Positions 10,501 through 18,003 of a DNA stretch of 63,728 nucleotides are shown one piece after another. The translations under genes and the position numbers were made by a program. Origin of the DNA: Terriglobia bacterium. GTDB taxonomy: Bacteria; Acidobacteriota; Terriglobia; Terriglobales; Acidobacteriaceae. The stretch's first letter is position 1. Every line of letters starts with the position of its first letter. The DNA is taken from positions 1 through 63,728 of the forward strand of contig JAIQEY010000036.1 in assembly GCA_020073565.1 (NCBI GenBank), given 5' to 3'. The notes under the pieces were generated by a model that saw nothing but the letters and a program-made list of their open reading frames with translations, did not search any database and was not told the DNA's origin.

Positions 10501-10591
10501 GACCCGCAACCTGACGCCGGAAGAGTGGCGGCAGTATCTCGGCGACGAACCCTACGCGCACACCTGCACCCTCACTCCCCGGCCACACTGA
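7532..10591 (+). CDS. TIR domain - transmembrane - WD40 repeat protein
   Basis: A 1019-residue three-part protein. Residues 1-~135 form a TIR domain (EIFISYARKDKDFV start; CAKEVEHA carries Glu74 at the position of the TIR NADase catalytic Glu). A basic linker leads to one transmembrane helix at about 201-221, then a charged helical segment (230-300) and about fourteen WD40 repeats (LWD/VWD endings to ~1005), enough for two 7-blade propellers. TIR at the N-terminus suggests an NAD-consuming effector or a scaffold; WD40 repeats suggest ligand sensing. Known TIR effectors act in antiphage defence, but this architecture is also widespread in Acidobacteriota, Cyanobacteria and Planctomycetota with no proven role. 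No companion gene is evident. Confidence 0.88.
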   Translation: MQEIFISYARKDKDFVHKLHTALAAAGRDTWVDWEDIPPTTEWLQEIFAALEGVQAVVFVVSPDSITSPMCAKEVEHAASHHKRLIPVVIADVNTASVGDAVARLQWLFFRPQDDFNAAFASLLQAIDTDIDWVRTHTRLLTRAIEWQAKQRDASLFLRGNDLKEAEASMVRGAAKQPSPTALQSEYVAASRRAAARRQRTLIGALASGLVITTVLAVTAWRQRQEAIAQRDEAIRQRNAVMSKQLAAYSELLRTQSSNLLDRATLLAIEAARHSPGPEADRALRQTLAILPALLFEKDQQRPIQAVAISPDGEQVASAEGDAEDGTVSLWRVATGDLITESKLVGPLHAVVYSPDGTLLAAAGPQAVQLLFLRDHREQSLLTKNTRRMVFSADSHLLITASGNDVQVWNAASSEQIRVLSVGAKVQAIAISPDSKLVAAGGDDNIVHVWDLDTGEVRLRGQHDPGAASMPLRLGSRDGGVFALAFYKDGNHLASGGQDHSVRVWDITSGREVFRGYQADSVYGVAFSPVAPLLASGGMDGTVRVWDLSKGDERYRLQHDGVVDQVMWDTRGNLLSVSLDGTARLWDPATGKERARMFHAGALSGAAIESNGRHIVTAGYGSREHTSSLRVWDVSKAGEGIQLPHSDTRDVQFSPDGKHLVTVGETYSGQLWKFPEGDLTAQLPHENFVQFATFSPDSTKVVTSGWDGAARVWDANTGKMLADLRHDGRVGQVVFSADGRLLATAGWADGAAHLWDTASWKEVRRLLHGGAVEKLRRFGVPKGGVRFLTFSPDGALLATSGHDGTVRLWNLQTGDETLRLAHNGYAQDVYFSPDGRYLVSDSEKELVVWSLPSGNRVTALQKESDPFLSLLGLSPDGHFVLLSSQEEKAVEVRTMPDLKPVARLLHEHTVFSARFNRGGTRLLTASQDTTARLWDTSNWQEVTRMHTNGIVYEARFSPDERFLVTASGEGLARVWITGTADLAAAACQRMTRNLTPEEWRQYLGDEPYAHTCTLTPRPH

Positions 10592-10830
10592 CCGCAGTAC
10601 ATATGGGCGGGGATTTGGCCCTCAAGACGAGTACCGGACACCGAAGACTGGAGTTGAGGGAAGGGAAGCACTTCATGGAAGCGACGTCGGCGGAACGGCC
10701 ACCAGCCTGGAATGTCGAATCGCTTTAGCTTCACCTGGTGGAGGTTCAAGGCTCCTAGGTAGAATGTGGCTCAAGACTCAGTGGGAGCATCAACCGGACA
10801 GTTGCAGACCCAAATAGCATCGAGGAATGT

Positions 10831-13446
10831 ATGAGACGAATTTTGTGTGCGGCAGCCGTTGCCACTGTTGCACTCTCGCTGGCAGCGGCGCAACGCCTGC
10901 CTGAGATTGCCCGCCCGGAAAACTACAAACTCACGTTGACGCCCGATCTTGAGAACGCCAAGTTCGAAGGAGAGGAGACGGTAGCGATCCAGGTTCTGAA
11001 GCCGACGTCAGAGATCACCCTGAACGCCGTTGATATCGACTATCACCATGTCGACATCACCAGCAGCGGTACCACGCAGGAGGCTAGGGTCACGCCCCAG
11101 GAAGACAAGGAGATGGTCGTCCTCACCGTCGAGAAACTCCTTGCTCCCGGAGCAGCCAGTATCCACATCACCTACAGCGGATCCCTTAACAGTGAGATGC
11201 GAGGCTTTTATCTGGGCAAAGACGACCGGGGCAGGAAATACGCGGCGACGCAGTTTGAAGCGACGGATGCCCGTCGCGCTTTTCCCTCATTTGACGAACC
11301 CGAATACAAGGCTACGTTCGACATTAGCGCTATGGTCGATAAGGACATGGTGGCGATTTCCAACCAGAGGGTCGCTTCCGACACCACCGGCCCCGGCGAC
11401 AAGCACACAATGAAGTTCGCGACGACGGCGAAGATGTCGTCGTATCTGGCCGCGCTGGTTGTCGGTAACTTCGAGTACCTCGAGGGTGAGGCCGACGGAA
11501 TTCCCATTCGCGTCTACAGCACTCCCGGAAAGAAACAAATGGGAAAGTTCGCATTGGAGTCGGCCGAGCACATTCTCAGCTACTACGACAATTACTTTGG
11601 GATCAAATATCCCTACGGAAAGTTAGATCTGATCGGCCTGCCTGATTTTTCCGCGGGCGCAATGGAAAACGTGGGCTGCATCACCTTTCGCGAAGCAATT
11701 CTGCTGATTGACGAGCGGGGTTCGGTGAGTCTGAAGAAAGCCATCGCTTCGGTGATATCTCATGAAATGGCGCATCAGTGGTTCGGTGACCTCGTCACCA
11801 TGAAGTGGTGGGACGACGTCTGGCTCAATGAGGGTTTTGCCACGTGGATGTCGAGCAAGCCTTTGCAAGCCTGGCGGCCGGAGTGGAATTTCGCTTTGGA
11901 CGATGTCAGTGAGATGGGCAGAGCCTTGAACACCGATTCGCTCGCCAGCACCCGCCCAATTCATCAAGCGGCCGAAACGCCAAGTCAGATTCTGGAACTG
12001 TTTGACGGAATTGCTTACGGAAAGGCGGCCGCCGTGTTGCGCATGCTGGAAGCTTACCTCGGGGAGGAGACGTTCCGAGCAGGTGTAAACGCCTACCTGA
12101 ATGAACATCAGTATGCCAACGCCACTGCAGCGGACTTCTGGAACGCGCAGGGCCGGACTTCGAAGAAACCCGTCGACCGGATTATGCCAACCTTCGTGAC
12201 GCAGGCGGGGGTGCCAATCGTCACCGTGAAATCGCAGTGTTCGGCAGATTCCACCAGCGTCACCGTAACCCAGCGACGGTACTACTACGATCGCTCAAAG
12301 TTCGAGGCAGCCAACGGTCAACTCTGGGAGATTCCGCTGTGCTTCAGGGGGTCTGCTGGCAAAGACTCGGAGAGGTGTGAACTCCTTTCCAAGAGGGAAG
12401 AGACCTTCACGCTGTCGGGATGCTCGCACTGGATGTTCGCCAACGCCGGGGCAACCGGATACTACCGCGTTGGATATGACCCGGACACGGTACGCTCCGT
12501 TGCCCGGGAGGTAGAGAGCCGACTGACCCCAGCCGAGCGCATTACACTGCAGGCGGACATCTGGGCTTCGGTGTGGGTTGGGCGTGAGCCGGTCGGTGAC
12601 TACCTCGCGCTTGCACAGAGTCTGGCAGATGATCGCAACCGCGCTGTGCTCGAAGATCTAATGGGCCGGCTCCACTTCATCGGCCGGTATCTGGTCAGCG
12701 ACGCTGACGGAGAAGCCTACCGCGGCTGGTTGCGGCAGTATCTGAACCCGATGCTCAAGGACGTGGGATGGGAACCGAAACCAGGCGAGAGCGATGAGCA
12801 AAGAGTCTTACGGGGACGCGTGATCAACGTTCTGGGCCGCGATGCCCGCGATCCAGAGGTGCTTGCCCAAGCACGCAAGATCGCGGATAAATATCTCGAC
12901 GGCCCGGCCTCCGTCGATCGAGAACTGGGGAACCGGGCTTTCGGTCTGGCGGCCCTCAATGGCGACCAGGCGTTCTACGAGAGACTGAAAGGTGCCCTGA
13001 AAAACCCCAGGTCTCCCGAGGAGTATTACCGTTATCTGAACACGCTCGCTCAATTCACCGATCCGGTTTTACTGGAGCGCACGTTGGACTATGCCATTTC
13101 TCCTGATGTACGTTCGCAAGACTCGTTGGGTCTCGTAACCAGCGTGCTTGAGAATCCCGCAGGACAGAAGCTGGCCTGGGATTTTGTCCGCCAGCACTGG
13201 GCGGACGTCGAAAGGGCAGGTGGACCGTTTGCCAGCGCCCAGGTCGTGGCTGCCACGAGTTCGTTTTGCGACGCACGAATGCGAGATCAAGTGACCGACT
13301 TCTTCGCTGCGCACAAGATTGAAGCGGCGGAACGCACCTACCGGCAATCGATTGAACGAATTAACAACTGCGCCGATTTGAAGTTGCTGCAGGAACCGCG
13401 TCTGGCGTCATGGCTCGGGCAGCATGGCGCAACAGGCGGGGAGTGA
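10831..13446 (+). CDS. Secreted M1-family metallo-aminopeptidase
   Basis: An 871-residue gluzincin aminopeptidase that removes N-terminal residues from peptides. A signal peptide (about 1-20, ending SLAAAQ) predicts export. The exopeptidase motif GAMEN is at 276-280. The zinc site is HEMAH at 311-315 with the third ligand Glu334 in WLNEGFA; the transition-state Tyr is Tyr396 in DGIAYGKAAA. The C-terminal ~350 residues match the helical ERAP1-like domain. The length is normal. GAGGAA lies before the ATG. Flanking genes are unrelated, so it is probably transcribed alone. Confidence 0.94.
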   Translation: MRRILCAAAVATVALSLAAAQRLPEIARPENYKLTLTPDLENAKFEGEETVAIQVLKPTSEITLNAVDIDYHHVDITSSGTTQEARVTPQEDKEMVVLTVEKLLAPGAASIHITYSGSLNSEMRGFYLGKDDRGRKYAATQFEATDARRAFPSFDEPEYKATFDISAMVDKDMVAISNQRVASDTTGPGDKHTMKFATTAKMSSYLAALVVGNFEYLEGEADGIPIRVYSTPGKKQMGKFALESAEHILSYYDNYFGIKYPYGKLDLIGLPDFSAGAMENVGCITFREAILLIDERGSVSLKKAIASVISHEMAHQWFGDLVTMKWWDDVWLNEGFATWMSSKPLQAWRPEWNFALDDVSEMGRALNTDSLASTRPIHQAAETPSQILELFDGIAYGKAAAVLRMLEAYLGEETFRAGVNAYLNEHQYANATAADFWNAQGRTSKKPVDRIMPTFVTQAGVPIVTVKSQCSADSTSVTVTQRRYYYDRSKFEAANGQLWEIPLCFRGSAGKDSERCELLSKREETFTLSGCSHWMFANAGATGYYRVGYDPDTVRSVAREVESRLTPAERITLQADIWASVWVGREPVGDYLALAQSLADDRNRAVLEDLMGRLHFIGRYLVSDADGEAYRGWLRQYLNPMLKDVGWEPKPGESDEQRVLRGRVINVLGRDARDPEVLAQARKIADKYLDGPASVDRELGNRAFGLAALNGDQAFYERLKGALKNPRSPEEYYRYLNTLAQFTDPVLLERTLDYAISPDVRSQDSLGLVTSVLENPAGQKLAWDFVRQHWADVERAGGPFASAQVVAATSSFCDARMRDQVTDFFAAHKIEAAERTYRQSIERINNCADLKLLQEPRLASWLGQHGATGGE

Positions 13447-13634
13447 GATCGATCATTGCCATGCTACGGCAAGGCACCCGGAATGTGGGCCCGGCGTTAC
13501 CTTCTGGAACCGGACCCGGGAGACCGGGGATGAGGGAAGCACTCCTGCCAGCGCTGCCAGTGGACGTGTCATCGCTGGGAGGCGAAGACGGGTGACGAAG
13601 GAGAGGTCTTTGGGTGCGTGCTAACATTTAGGTC

Positions 13635-13865
13635 GTGCCGGTCACTGATACAAGCCCTTCAGCACAAGCCACACAGCTCCGAGTGCAACAGGCAATGACG
13701 GGGGAACAACGTCTTCTGTTAGCGCTGGAAATGAGCCTCTGCACTCGCGAATTGGCCAAGGAGGGAATCCGACAGGATTATCCGGGGTGGTCTGAGATTG
13801 AGGTCCAGCGCGAGTTCCTTCGACGGGTATTTTTGCCGGAGCCAATGCCAGCGTCACTGCGATGA
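13635..13865 (+). CDS. Small protein paired with nucleotidyltransferase
   Basis: A 76-residue acidic/helical protein starting at GTG; an internal ATG at 13695 would give a 56-residue form. It has no transmembrane segment. It contains MTGEQRLLLALEMSL followed by a conserved-looking REFLRRVFLPEPMP end. Its TGA overlaps the ATG of the nucleotidyltransferase (ATGA, 13862-13865), implying translational coupling. It matches no family I can name with certainty, but similar small genes are often seen just before DUF6036/AbiEii-like nucleotidyltransferases, so an antitoxin or accessory role is possible. Confidence 0.65.
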   Translation: MPVTDTSPSAQATQLRVQQAMTGEQRLLLALEMSLCTRELAKEGIRQDYPGWSEIEVQREFLRRVFLPEPMPASLR

Positions 13866-14428
13866 ATGTAGCGGATGTCCTACATCGAATCACGGTAGCG
13901 CTTGATCAGGCAGGCATTGCTTACATGCTGACGGGGTCCTTGGCGAGCGCCTACTACGGTGCTCCTCGGTCGACCCAAGACATTGACGTGGTCATTGCTG
14001 CAACTCCAGTCCAATTGCGTAGGCTCGTCCAGCTTTTGCCGAGCGATGAATACTACGTAGACCTCGATGCGGCATTGGAAGCACACAAACGGCAGACCAT
14101 GTTCAACGTGGTTGACCTGGTAACGGGCTGGAAGATTGACTTCATTATTTGCAAGTCCCGAGCATTCAGTGAAGAAGAATTCCGTCGTCGTGCGCGGTTC
14201 GTTTTTCAAGGCATCCCCCTTTTTGTCGCGAGCGCCGAGGATGTAATCATCTCGAAGCTCGAATGGGCAAAGCTGGCACAATCCGTAAGGCAGGTCGAGG
14301 ACGTTGCCGCGATATTAAGGATGCGCTGGGACTCGCTGGATCACAACTATCTGGTGAAATGGATTTTAGAATTGGGGCTTGCGACGGAATGGAACGATGC
14401 TCGGAGCGCTGCGGGTGTGTCCGAATAA
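13862..14428 (+). CDS. Nucleotidyltransferase-fold protein (AbiEii/DUF6036-like)
   Basis: A 188-residue minimal nucleotidyltransferase. The fold signature GSLASAYYG (25-33) is followed by D40-I-D42 (QDIDVV) and a third carboxylate Asp93 in WKIDFII. These three Asp form the two-metal active site of the pol-beta-like superfamily, so the enzyme looks catalytically intact. The VASAEDVIISKLEWAK stretch near 127-142 is typical of AbiEii/DUF6036-type proteins. NTP transfer to RNA or protein is expected; the target is unknown. Coupling to the 76-residue upstream protein suggests a two-gene unit, possibly toxin-antitoxin-like. Confidence 0.82.
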   Translation: MNVADVLHRITVALDQAGIAYMLTGSLASAYYGAPRSTQDIDVVIAATPVQLRRLVQLLPSDEYYVDLDAALEAHKRQTMFNVVDLVTGWKIDFIICKSRAFSEEEFRRRARFVFQGIPLFVASAEDVIISKLEWAKLAQSVRQVEDVAAILRMRWDSLDHNYLVKWILELGLATEWNDARSAAGVSE

Positions 14429-14674
14429 GGGTTGAAGCGCACAGCCCCCTCGAAGACGTTCGCCCCGTATTTTCTCCGCAACGCTCGACCCGTGAATCGT
14501 TGTGCCCTCGTGGGGCACCAAGGCGCCGTTGAGGTAGACAAATTCCGGGCTGCCTATGGTGGCTGTCATCCCTGTTGCGACGCCTGGGTGGAGAACGGGC
14601 GACGCGCAGCCGGTAGGCTCGGCCAACGCGTACCCGACAACTGCAAGCCAATCAGCGAGTAAGGTGTTCTTCAT
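14366..14674 (-). CDS. Possible short exported protein, maybe a gene remnant
   Basis: An ATG at 14674 is preceded by AGGAGA at good spacing, and the first ~17 residues (MKNTLLADWLAVVGYAL) could be a weak export signal. The frame runs 102 residues, with GSPEFVYLNGALVPHEGT in the middle, and ends 63 nt inside the convergent nucleotidyltransferase gene. The later part has unusual Arg-rich composition, as if out of frame, so this may be the 5' remnant of a larger gene. Confidence 0.3.
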   Translation of the reverse strand: MKNTLLADWLAVVGYALAEPTGCASPVLHPGVATGMTATIGSPEFVYLNGALVPHEGTTIHGSSVAEKIRGERLRGGCALQPLFGHTRSAPSIVPFRRKPQF

Positions 14675-14801
14675 CCATTCTCCTGATGTGTCTTGGGTTG
14701 TTCTCCACACTAGTTCACTGTCACTATCGGTTGTCCCTCGACTCGAGAACATCGATAACGGAAGGCAGAAAACGACAATGGCTACTCCCACGGCGCAGCG
14801 G

Positions 14802-16352
14802 TTACTGCACCGTGAGATTAATCGTGGTTGTGTGACTCAACGCGCCCGATGTTGCGGTTACAACAATCGATGCGGTTCCACGATTCGCCTGACTGCTGTA
14901 GCCACCGCAGCCAGTTGAGGCGAGCAAAGATCCTAGAACGAGAATGCTTGCGATCCCACCCAGCACCAGCGAATACAACCGTCGCCGAGACGTGCGCGCG
15001 CCGGCGAAGAAGCAGCCAAACAGGCCCAGGCCAGCGAACAGCGTTCCCATCACCGTGGGCCGACCATAATGCTGTACCGTCGATGAGGCAGTCGCCGTCA
15101 GCATGCTGGTCGCGGCACCTGCACCCGGCGTAATGGTCGTCGGATTCAGGCTGCAGGTAATGCCAGTCGGAGCCGTGCACCTCAGCGTTACAGCGCTGGC
15201 AAATCCGTTCGCAGGGGTAACGGCCAGAGTAAAGTTCGTCGACCCACCCGCAGCGACGGTGGCGCTTGTCGGAGACGCCTGCAGCGAGTAGTCTGCGGTC
15301 GGAGCAGCCGCTGCTGCAATCGCGCCGAACAGCCCGTGGCCCTCGTTGGCGAGCCCGGCGGTGAAGTAGAGCGTGTTGATATCGCCCGTTCCACCCGCGC
15401 CGAATACCACCGCCCACAACGAGGCGTTCGTGATGGTCGCGCCGGTCTGATCCTTGAGTTGGCCACGGAAGTCTCCCGTAGCAGGGTCAAACGCGTTGAT
15501 GGTCCCATCTCCAAAGTTGCCGATGAGAATGTCGTTGCTGAATGCGCCGAAGTTCGCGCTGGCCCTGACGACACCCCAGGGAGAATTCAGCGAACCGTTC
15601 TGGGCGAACCGTCCTACGAAGTTTCCTTCCAGGTTGAAGATGTCGACGATGCCGTTCCCTGCTCCGTTCACAGGATCGTGCTTGGCAGCGTCCTGCACTG
15701 CATAGGTCACGAACACAAAAGATCCCACCTGCTGAATGTTGAACGGCGCGTAGCCGGCCGGAAGGCCCGGATCGGTGAACGATCCCGGAGGCGCCAGTAG
15801 GTCAAAATTCTGAGTGTAAGTCTCGATCAGCCCACTGTGAAAGTTCGCGACTGCGAGGTAAGTGGCGCAGCAGGCGGGGCTTAAAATCGCCATTCCTTTG
15901 TAAACGGCGCCCGCGGCCGAATGATCAAGGGCAAGAATCGCGTTACCGGTCCCGTTCCAGCCGGAGATGGTGCCGTCCTCTCCCACAAACAGAAACTGGC
16001 TAGGAGCGCCTCCAACCTTGAATCCGTTGGTTGGGTTGATCACGGCGCCTGTGGGAGTGGCGGAAGCGTGACCGGGTGGCGCCGGAATCAGCACTGGGGC
16101 AAGCTGCGTAACGCCGTTCGCATCGTAAACAGTCGCGAAACCACTGTTGTTGTCCGCGATCCAGAAAGGTTGGCCGGGCACAAATGCAATTCCCCAAGGA
16201 TTAATCAGCTTGGGGTCGGTATGTGCGGCCGCCCCGGCCATGTCAGAGACCAGATTCGTTTGTTGGTAGGAGTTGGTCTGTGCAACGGCACGGCCGATGG
16301 CGAAAGAAAAGACCAAGCCCAGGATTGTGGGGAAAAGAAACTTGCGCTTCAC
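14802..16352 (-). CDS. Secreted TIGR03118-family protein with Ig-like and C-terminal membrane segment
   Basis: The GTG at 16352 is chosen because GGAGG lies 5 nt upstream and a signal peptide begins at once (KRKFLFPTILGLVFSFA, cleavage near AVAQ); the frame stays open 21 codons further. This gives 516 residues. The first ~350 form the TIGR03118 beta-propeller-like domain (NPWGIAFVPGQPFWIADNNSG, SPWGVV, LYFTAG). An Ig-like segment with the TLRCTAPTGITCSLNP pattern follows, then a hydrophobic stretch (LFAGLGLFGCFFA, then LVLGGIASILVLGSLLAS) and a short beta-rich tail. It is probably displayed on the cell surface or anchored. The function of the family is unknown. Confidence 0.88.
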   Translation of the reverse strand: MKRKFLFPTILGLVFSFAIGRAVAQTNSYQQTNLVSDMAGAAAHTDPKLINPWGIAFVPGQPFWIADNNSGFATVYDANGVTQLAPVLIPAPPGHASATPTGAVINPTNGFKVGGAPSQFLFVGEDGTISGWNGTGNAILALDHSAAGAVYKGMAILSPACCATYLAVANFHSGLIETYTQNFDLLAPPGSFTDPGLPAGYAPFNIQQVGSFVFVTYAVQDAAKHDPVNGAGNGIVDIFNLEGNFVGRFAQNGSLNSPWGVVRASANFGAFSNDILIGNFGDGTINAFDPATGDFRGQLKDQTGATITNASLWAVVFGAGGTGDINTLYFTAGLANEGHGLFGAIAAAAAPTADYSLQASPTSATVAAGGSTNFTLAVTPANGFASAVTLRCTAPTGITCSLNPTTITPGAGAATSMLTATASSTVQHYGRPTVMGTLFAGLGLFGCFFAGARTSRRRLYSLVLGGIASILVLGSLLASTGCGGYSSQANRGTASIVVTATSGALSHTTTINLTVQ

Positions 16353-16411
16353 ACTAACCTCCAATTTTGTTCGTACTGAAAGCAGCTTACGATGCGCTAA
16401 AGAGTCAGTTG

Positions 16412-16555
16412 TCATCGCGACGTAAGAAGTTGGTCAACAGACCCGCTGCCAGCGCGGGTATTTCCGACGGCAGGCTGACAGATTGCTCCGTGGGGCGGTG
16501 CCGAGAAACAGGACAGCCCGAAAGTGGTTGCGTGAAATGAAATCTTGCGCTTCAT
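16412..16555 (-). CDS. 47-residue ORF resembling the neighbour's signal peptide; probable remnant
   Basis: The ATG at 16555 follows GGAGGAGCT and starts MKRKISF, like the KRKFLF start of the TIGR03118 gene 200 nt downstream; the two leaders also match in DNA (AAGCGCAAG then TTTC after a GGAGG site). After about 25 residues any resemblance ends and the frame stops at 47 codons. It is most likely a decayed paralogue or a duplicated 5' end rather than a functional protein. Confidence 0.3.
   Translation of the reverse strand: MKRKISFHATTFGLSCFSAPPHGAICQPAVGNTRAGSGSVDQLLTSR
16441..16459. repeat. GC-rich hairpin ACCCGC/GCGGGT
   Basis: ACCCGC (16441-16446) and GCGGGT (16454-16459) form a 6-bp stem with a 7-nt loop. 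It lies between the DUF3455 and TIGR03118 genes. There is no good T-run on either side, so a terminator role is only possible. Confidence 0.3.
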
Positions 16556-16741
16556 AGCTCCTCCGATTCAATGTGCTTGTAGCAAGTGAAATGCCCGGTT
16601 TGGCGAATCTCCCCACTGCGTCCGAGGTCTTCTGATTCCCTGATATCGCTTAGCCTTGATCAGCGGACGCGCACGCGAAGAGCACCACCGCTGGTGCGAC
16701 TTCGCGTGCACAACCCGCCTCCTCGGTTAAGGAAAGTGAAT

Positions 16742-17407
16742 CTACTCTTTGCTCGCTCGGAAGAAGTAGTAGTCGGCCGTGTAGGGTACGAGCTGAGTCT
16801 GACCCACGGTGCAGGCGGTGGCAGGAACAGCTCCGCCGTTGGTGTTCAGACGTTGGATGAAGGTGGTCTTGAACAGGAGGTTGCCGCCCGTGGGCCCCTT
16901 CTTGTTCCCCACCGACTGCAACAAGAGGCACTGAATCGAGCCGCTATTCGGGCAACTCGCGGGGTCGGAGCCGGCGTCGATTCCCTTCACCTTTACCGCC
17001 CACACCCTGCTGCTATCGAGGGAACTCTGCCACGTCGCGTTCCCACTCAGAGGGGGGACGATGCTCGGCTTCGGGTTTTCATTGATGCTCTGGAAGTGCG
17101 TGATGATCTGGAACTGCGCTCCGAACAAATCCGTAAACAGGGTGGCTTCGGGGCGGGCGGTGAGATTCCAGGCAGTGCCACCAGTGCTCGTCGGCAGGCA
17201 AGTATAGCCCTGGCTGCCGAAGGCGTGGCCGACCAAAAATGCAAAGTTTCCTGCCGGTACTGCAATATCGGTAGGAGTGGTTGGGGGCGTGACTTGCGCC
17301 GCCGCAAGGGTGACTGTGCCGAAGGCACATGCGAGCACGAGAGCGGCCACGAACAGGCTCCGAACTCGCGCAGTCTTTATGGTCTGCTGACCAACATTAA
17401 AGCTCAT
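16742..17407 (-). CDS. Exported DUF3455 protein
   Basis: The ATG at 17407 is preferred because GGAGAAG sits just upstream; an in-frame ATG 5 codons earlier overlaps that site. The product is 221 residues. It has a signal peptide to about residue 38 (FVAALVLACAFGTVTLAAAQ) and then the DUF3455 pattern: VPAGNFAFLVGHAFGSQGYTC, TAWNLTARPEATLF, ITHF, W...DSSRVWAVKV, FIQRLNTNGGAVPAT and the ending YTADYYFFR. The family is common in Acidobacteriota, Proteobacteria and fungi, with unknown function. It lies ~390 nt upstream of the TIGR03118 gene on the same strand and is probably transcribed separately. Confidence 0.9.
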   Translation of the reverse strand: MSFNVGQQTIKTARVRSLFVAALVLACAFGTVTLAAAQVTPPTTPTDIAVPAGNFAFLVGHAFGSQGYTCLPTSTGGTAWNLTARPEATLFTDLFGAQFQIITHFQSINENPKPSIVPPLSGNATWQSSLDSSRVWAVKVKGIDAGSDPASCPNSGSIQCLLLQSVGNKKGPTGGNLLFKTTFIQRLNTNGGAVPATACTVGQTQLVPYTADYYFFRASKE

Positions 17408-17995
17408 TTGTTTCTTCTCCATTTCCGTGTTGTATCTCAAGTGTTACAAACGGTTGACGTTATTAAGACACACAACTAGCCGGCAGGCCGCTCGCCGCAC
17501 TACTTCGTCCGAATCACAATGGCCCACATTTGACAACTTGTTAGTGTCTGTTCTGTTAGTAGTTACTTGGAGGACGTAATCGGCCTCACTAAATAGAACG
17601 AGATCTCAGTGAAGTTTGCTTTTCGTAAAAACAAATGTATTCGTGGCGTAAAAGGGATGCGCTTGGCGATGATGCTGAAAGAAGGAATTGTCAGGACAAC
17701 TATGTTTGCGCCACGACAACGTTATCGCCTGGAACCTACCTCATAAATGCTATTGGGAAGGGCACGGCTTCAGCCGTGCCGCCCTGAGTGGATAGAGATA
17801 GGGCCTTTAGCCCCTGAGGTCTTCTGGCAGTCTACTGCGTCGGCTCATCGTGAGATGGCCTCTACTTTGTAGGGTAATCCCAGGCAAGTAACTACGTCCT
17901 GTACTTGGTTATCGATTGGCCTTCTCATGTGGTACATCGGTAAATTGGAATCCCGCCATGGCATTGTGACTCTGCCCGATCGAACTACCCCAACA
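17408..17995. other. Intergenic region with a REP-like element
   Basis: 588 nt without a supportable gene. It must hold the promoter of the DUF3455 gene near 17410-17480 and the 3' end of the convergently placed DLH-like gene region. The only clear structure is the palindromic element listed at 17754-17823. Confidence 0.5.
17754..17823. repeat. REP-like palindromic intergenic element, copy A
   Basis: TTGGGAAGG leads into a near-perfect hairpin, GGCACGGCT / AGCCGTGCC (17761-17780, 2-nt loop). About 20 nt later comes a second hairpin, GGGC-CTTTA-GCCC, then CTGAGGTCT. Copy B at 39459-39527 has the same order of blocks. Short palindromic elements of this kind often belong to REP/RAYT families; no RAYT transposase is in the window. 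Confidence 0.7.
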
Positions 17996-18003
17996 TTAGC
18001 GTC

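Noticed and set aside
9131..10588. 485-residue minus-strand open frame opposite the TIR-WD40 gene
   Set aside because: It is an antisense shadow caused by GC-rich WD40 codons; the plus-strand protein has clear domains.
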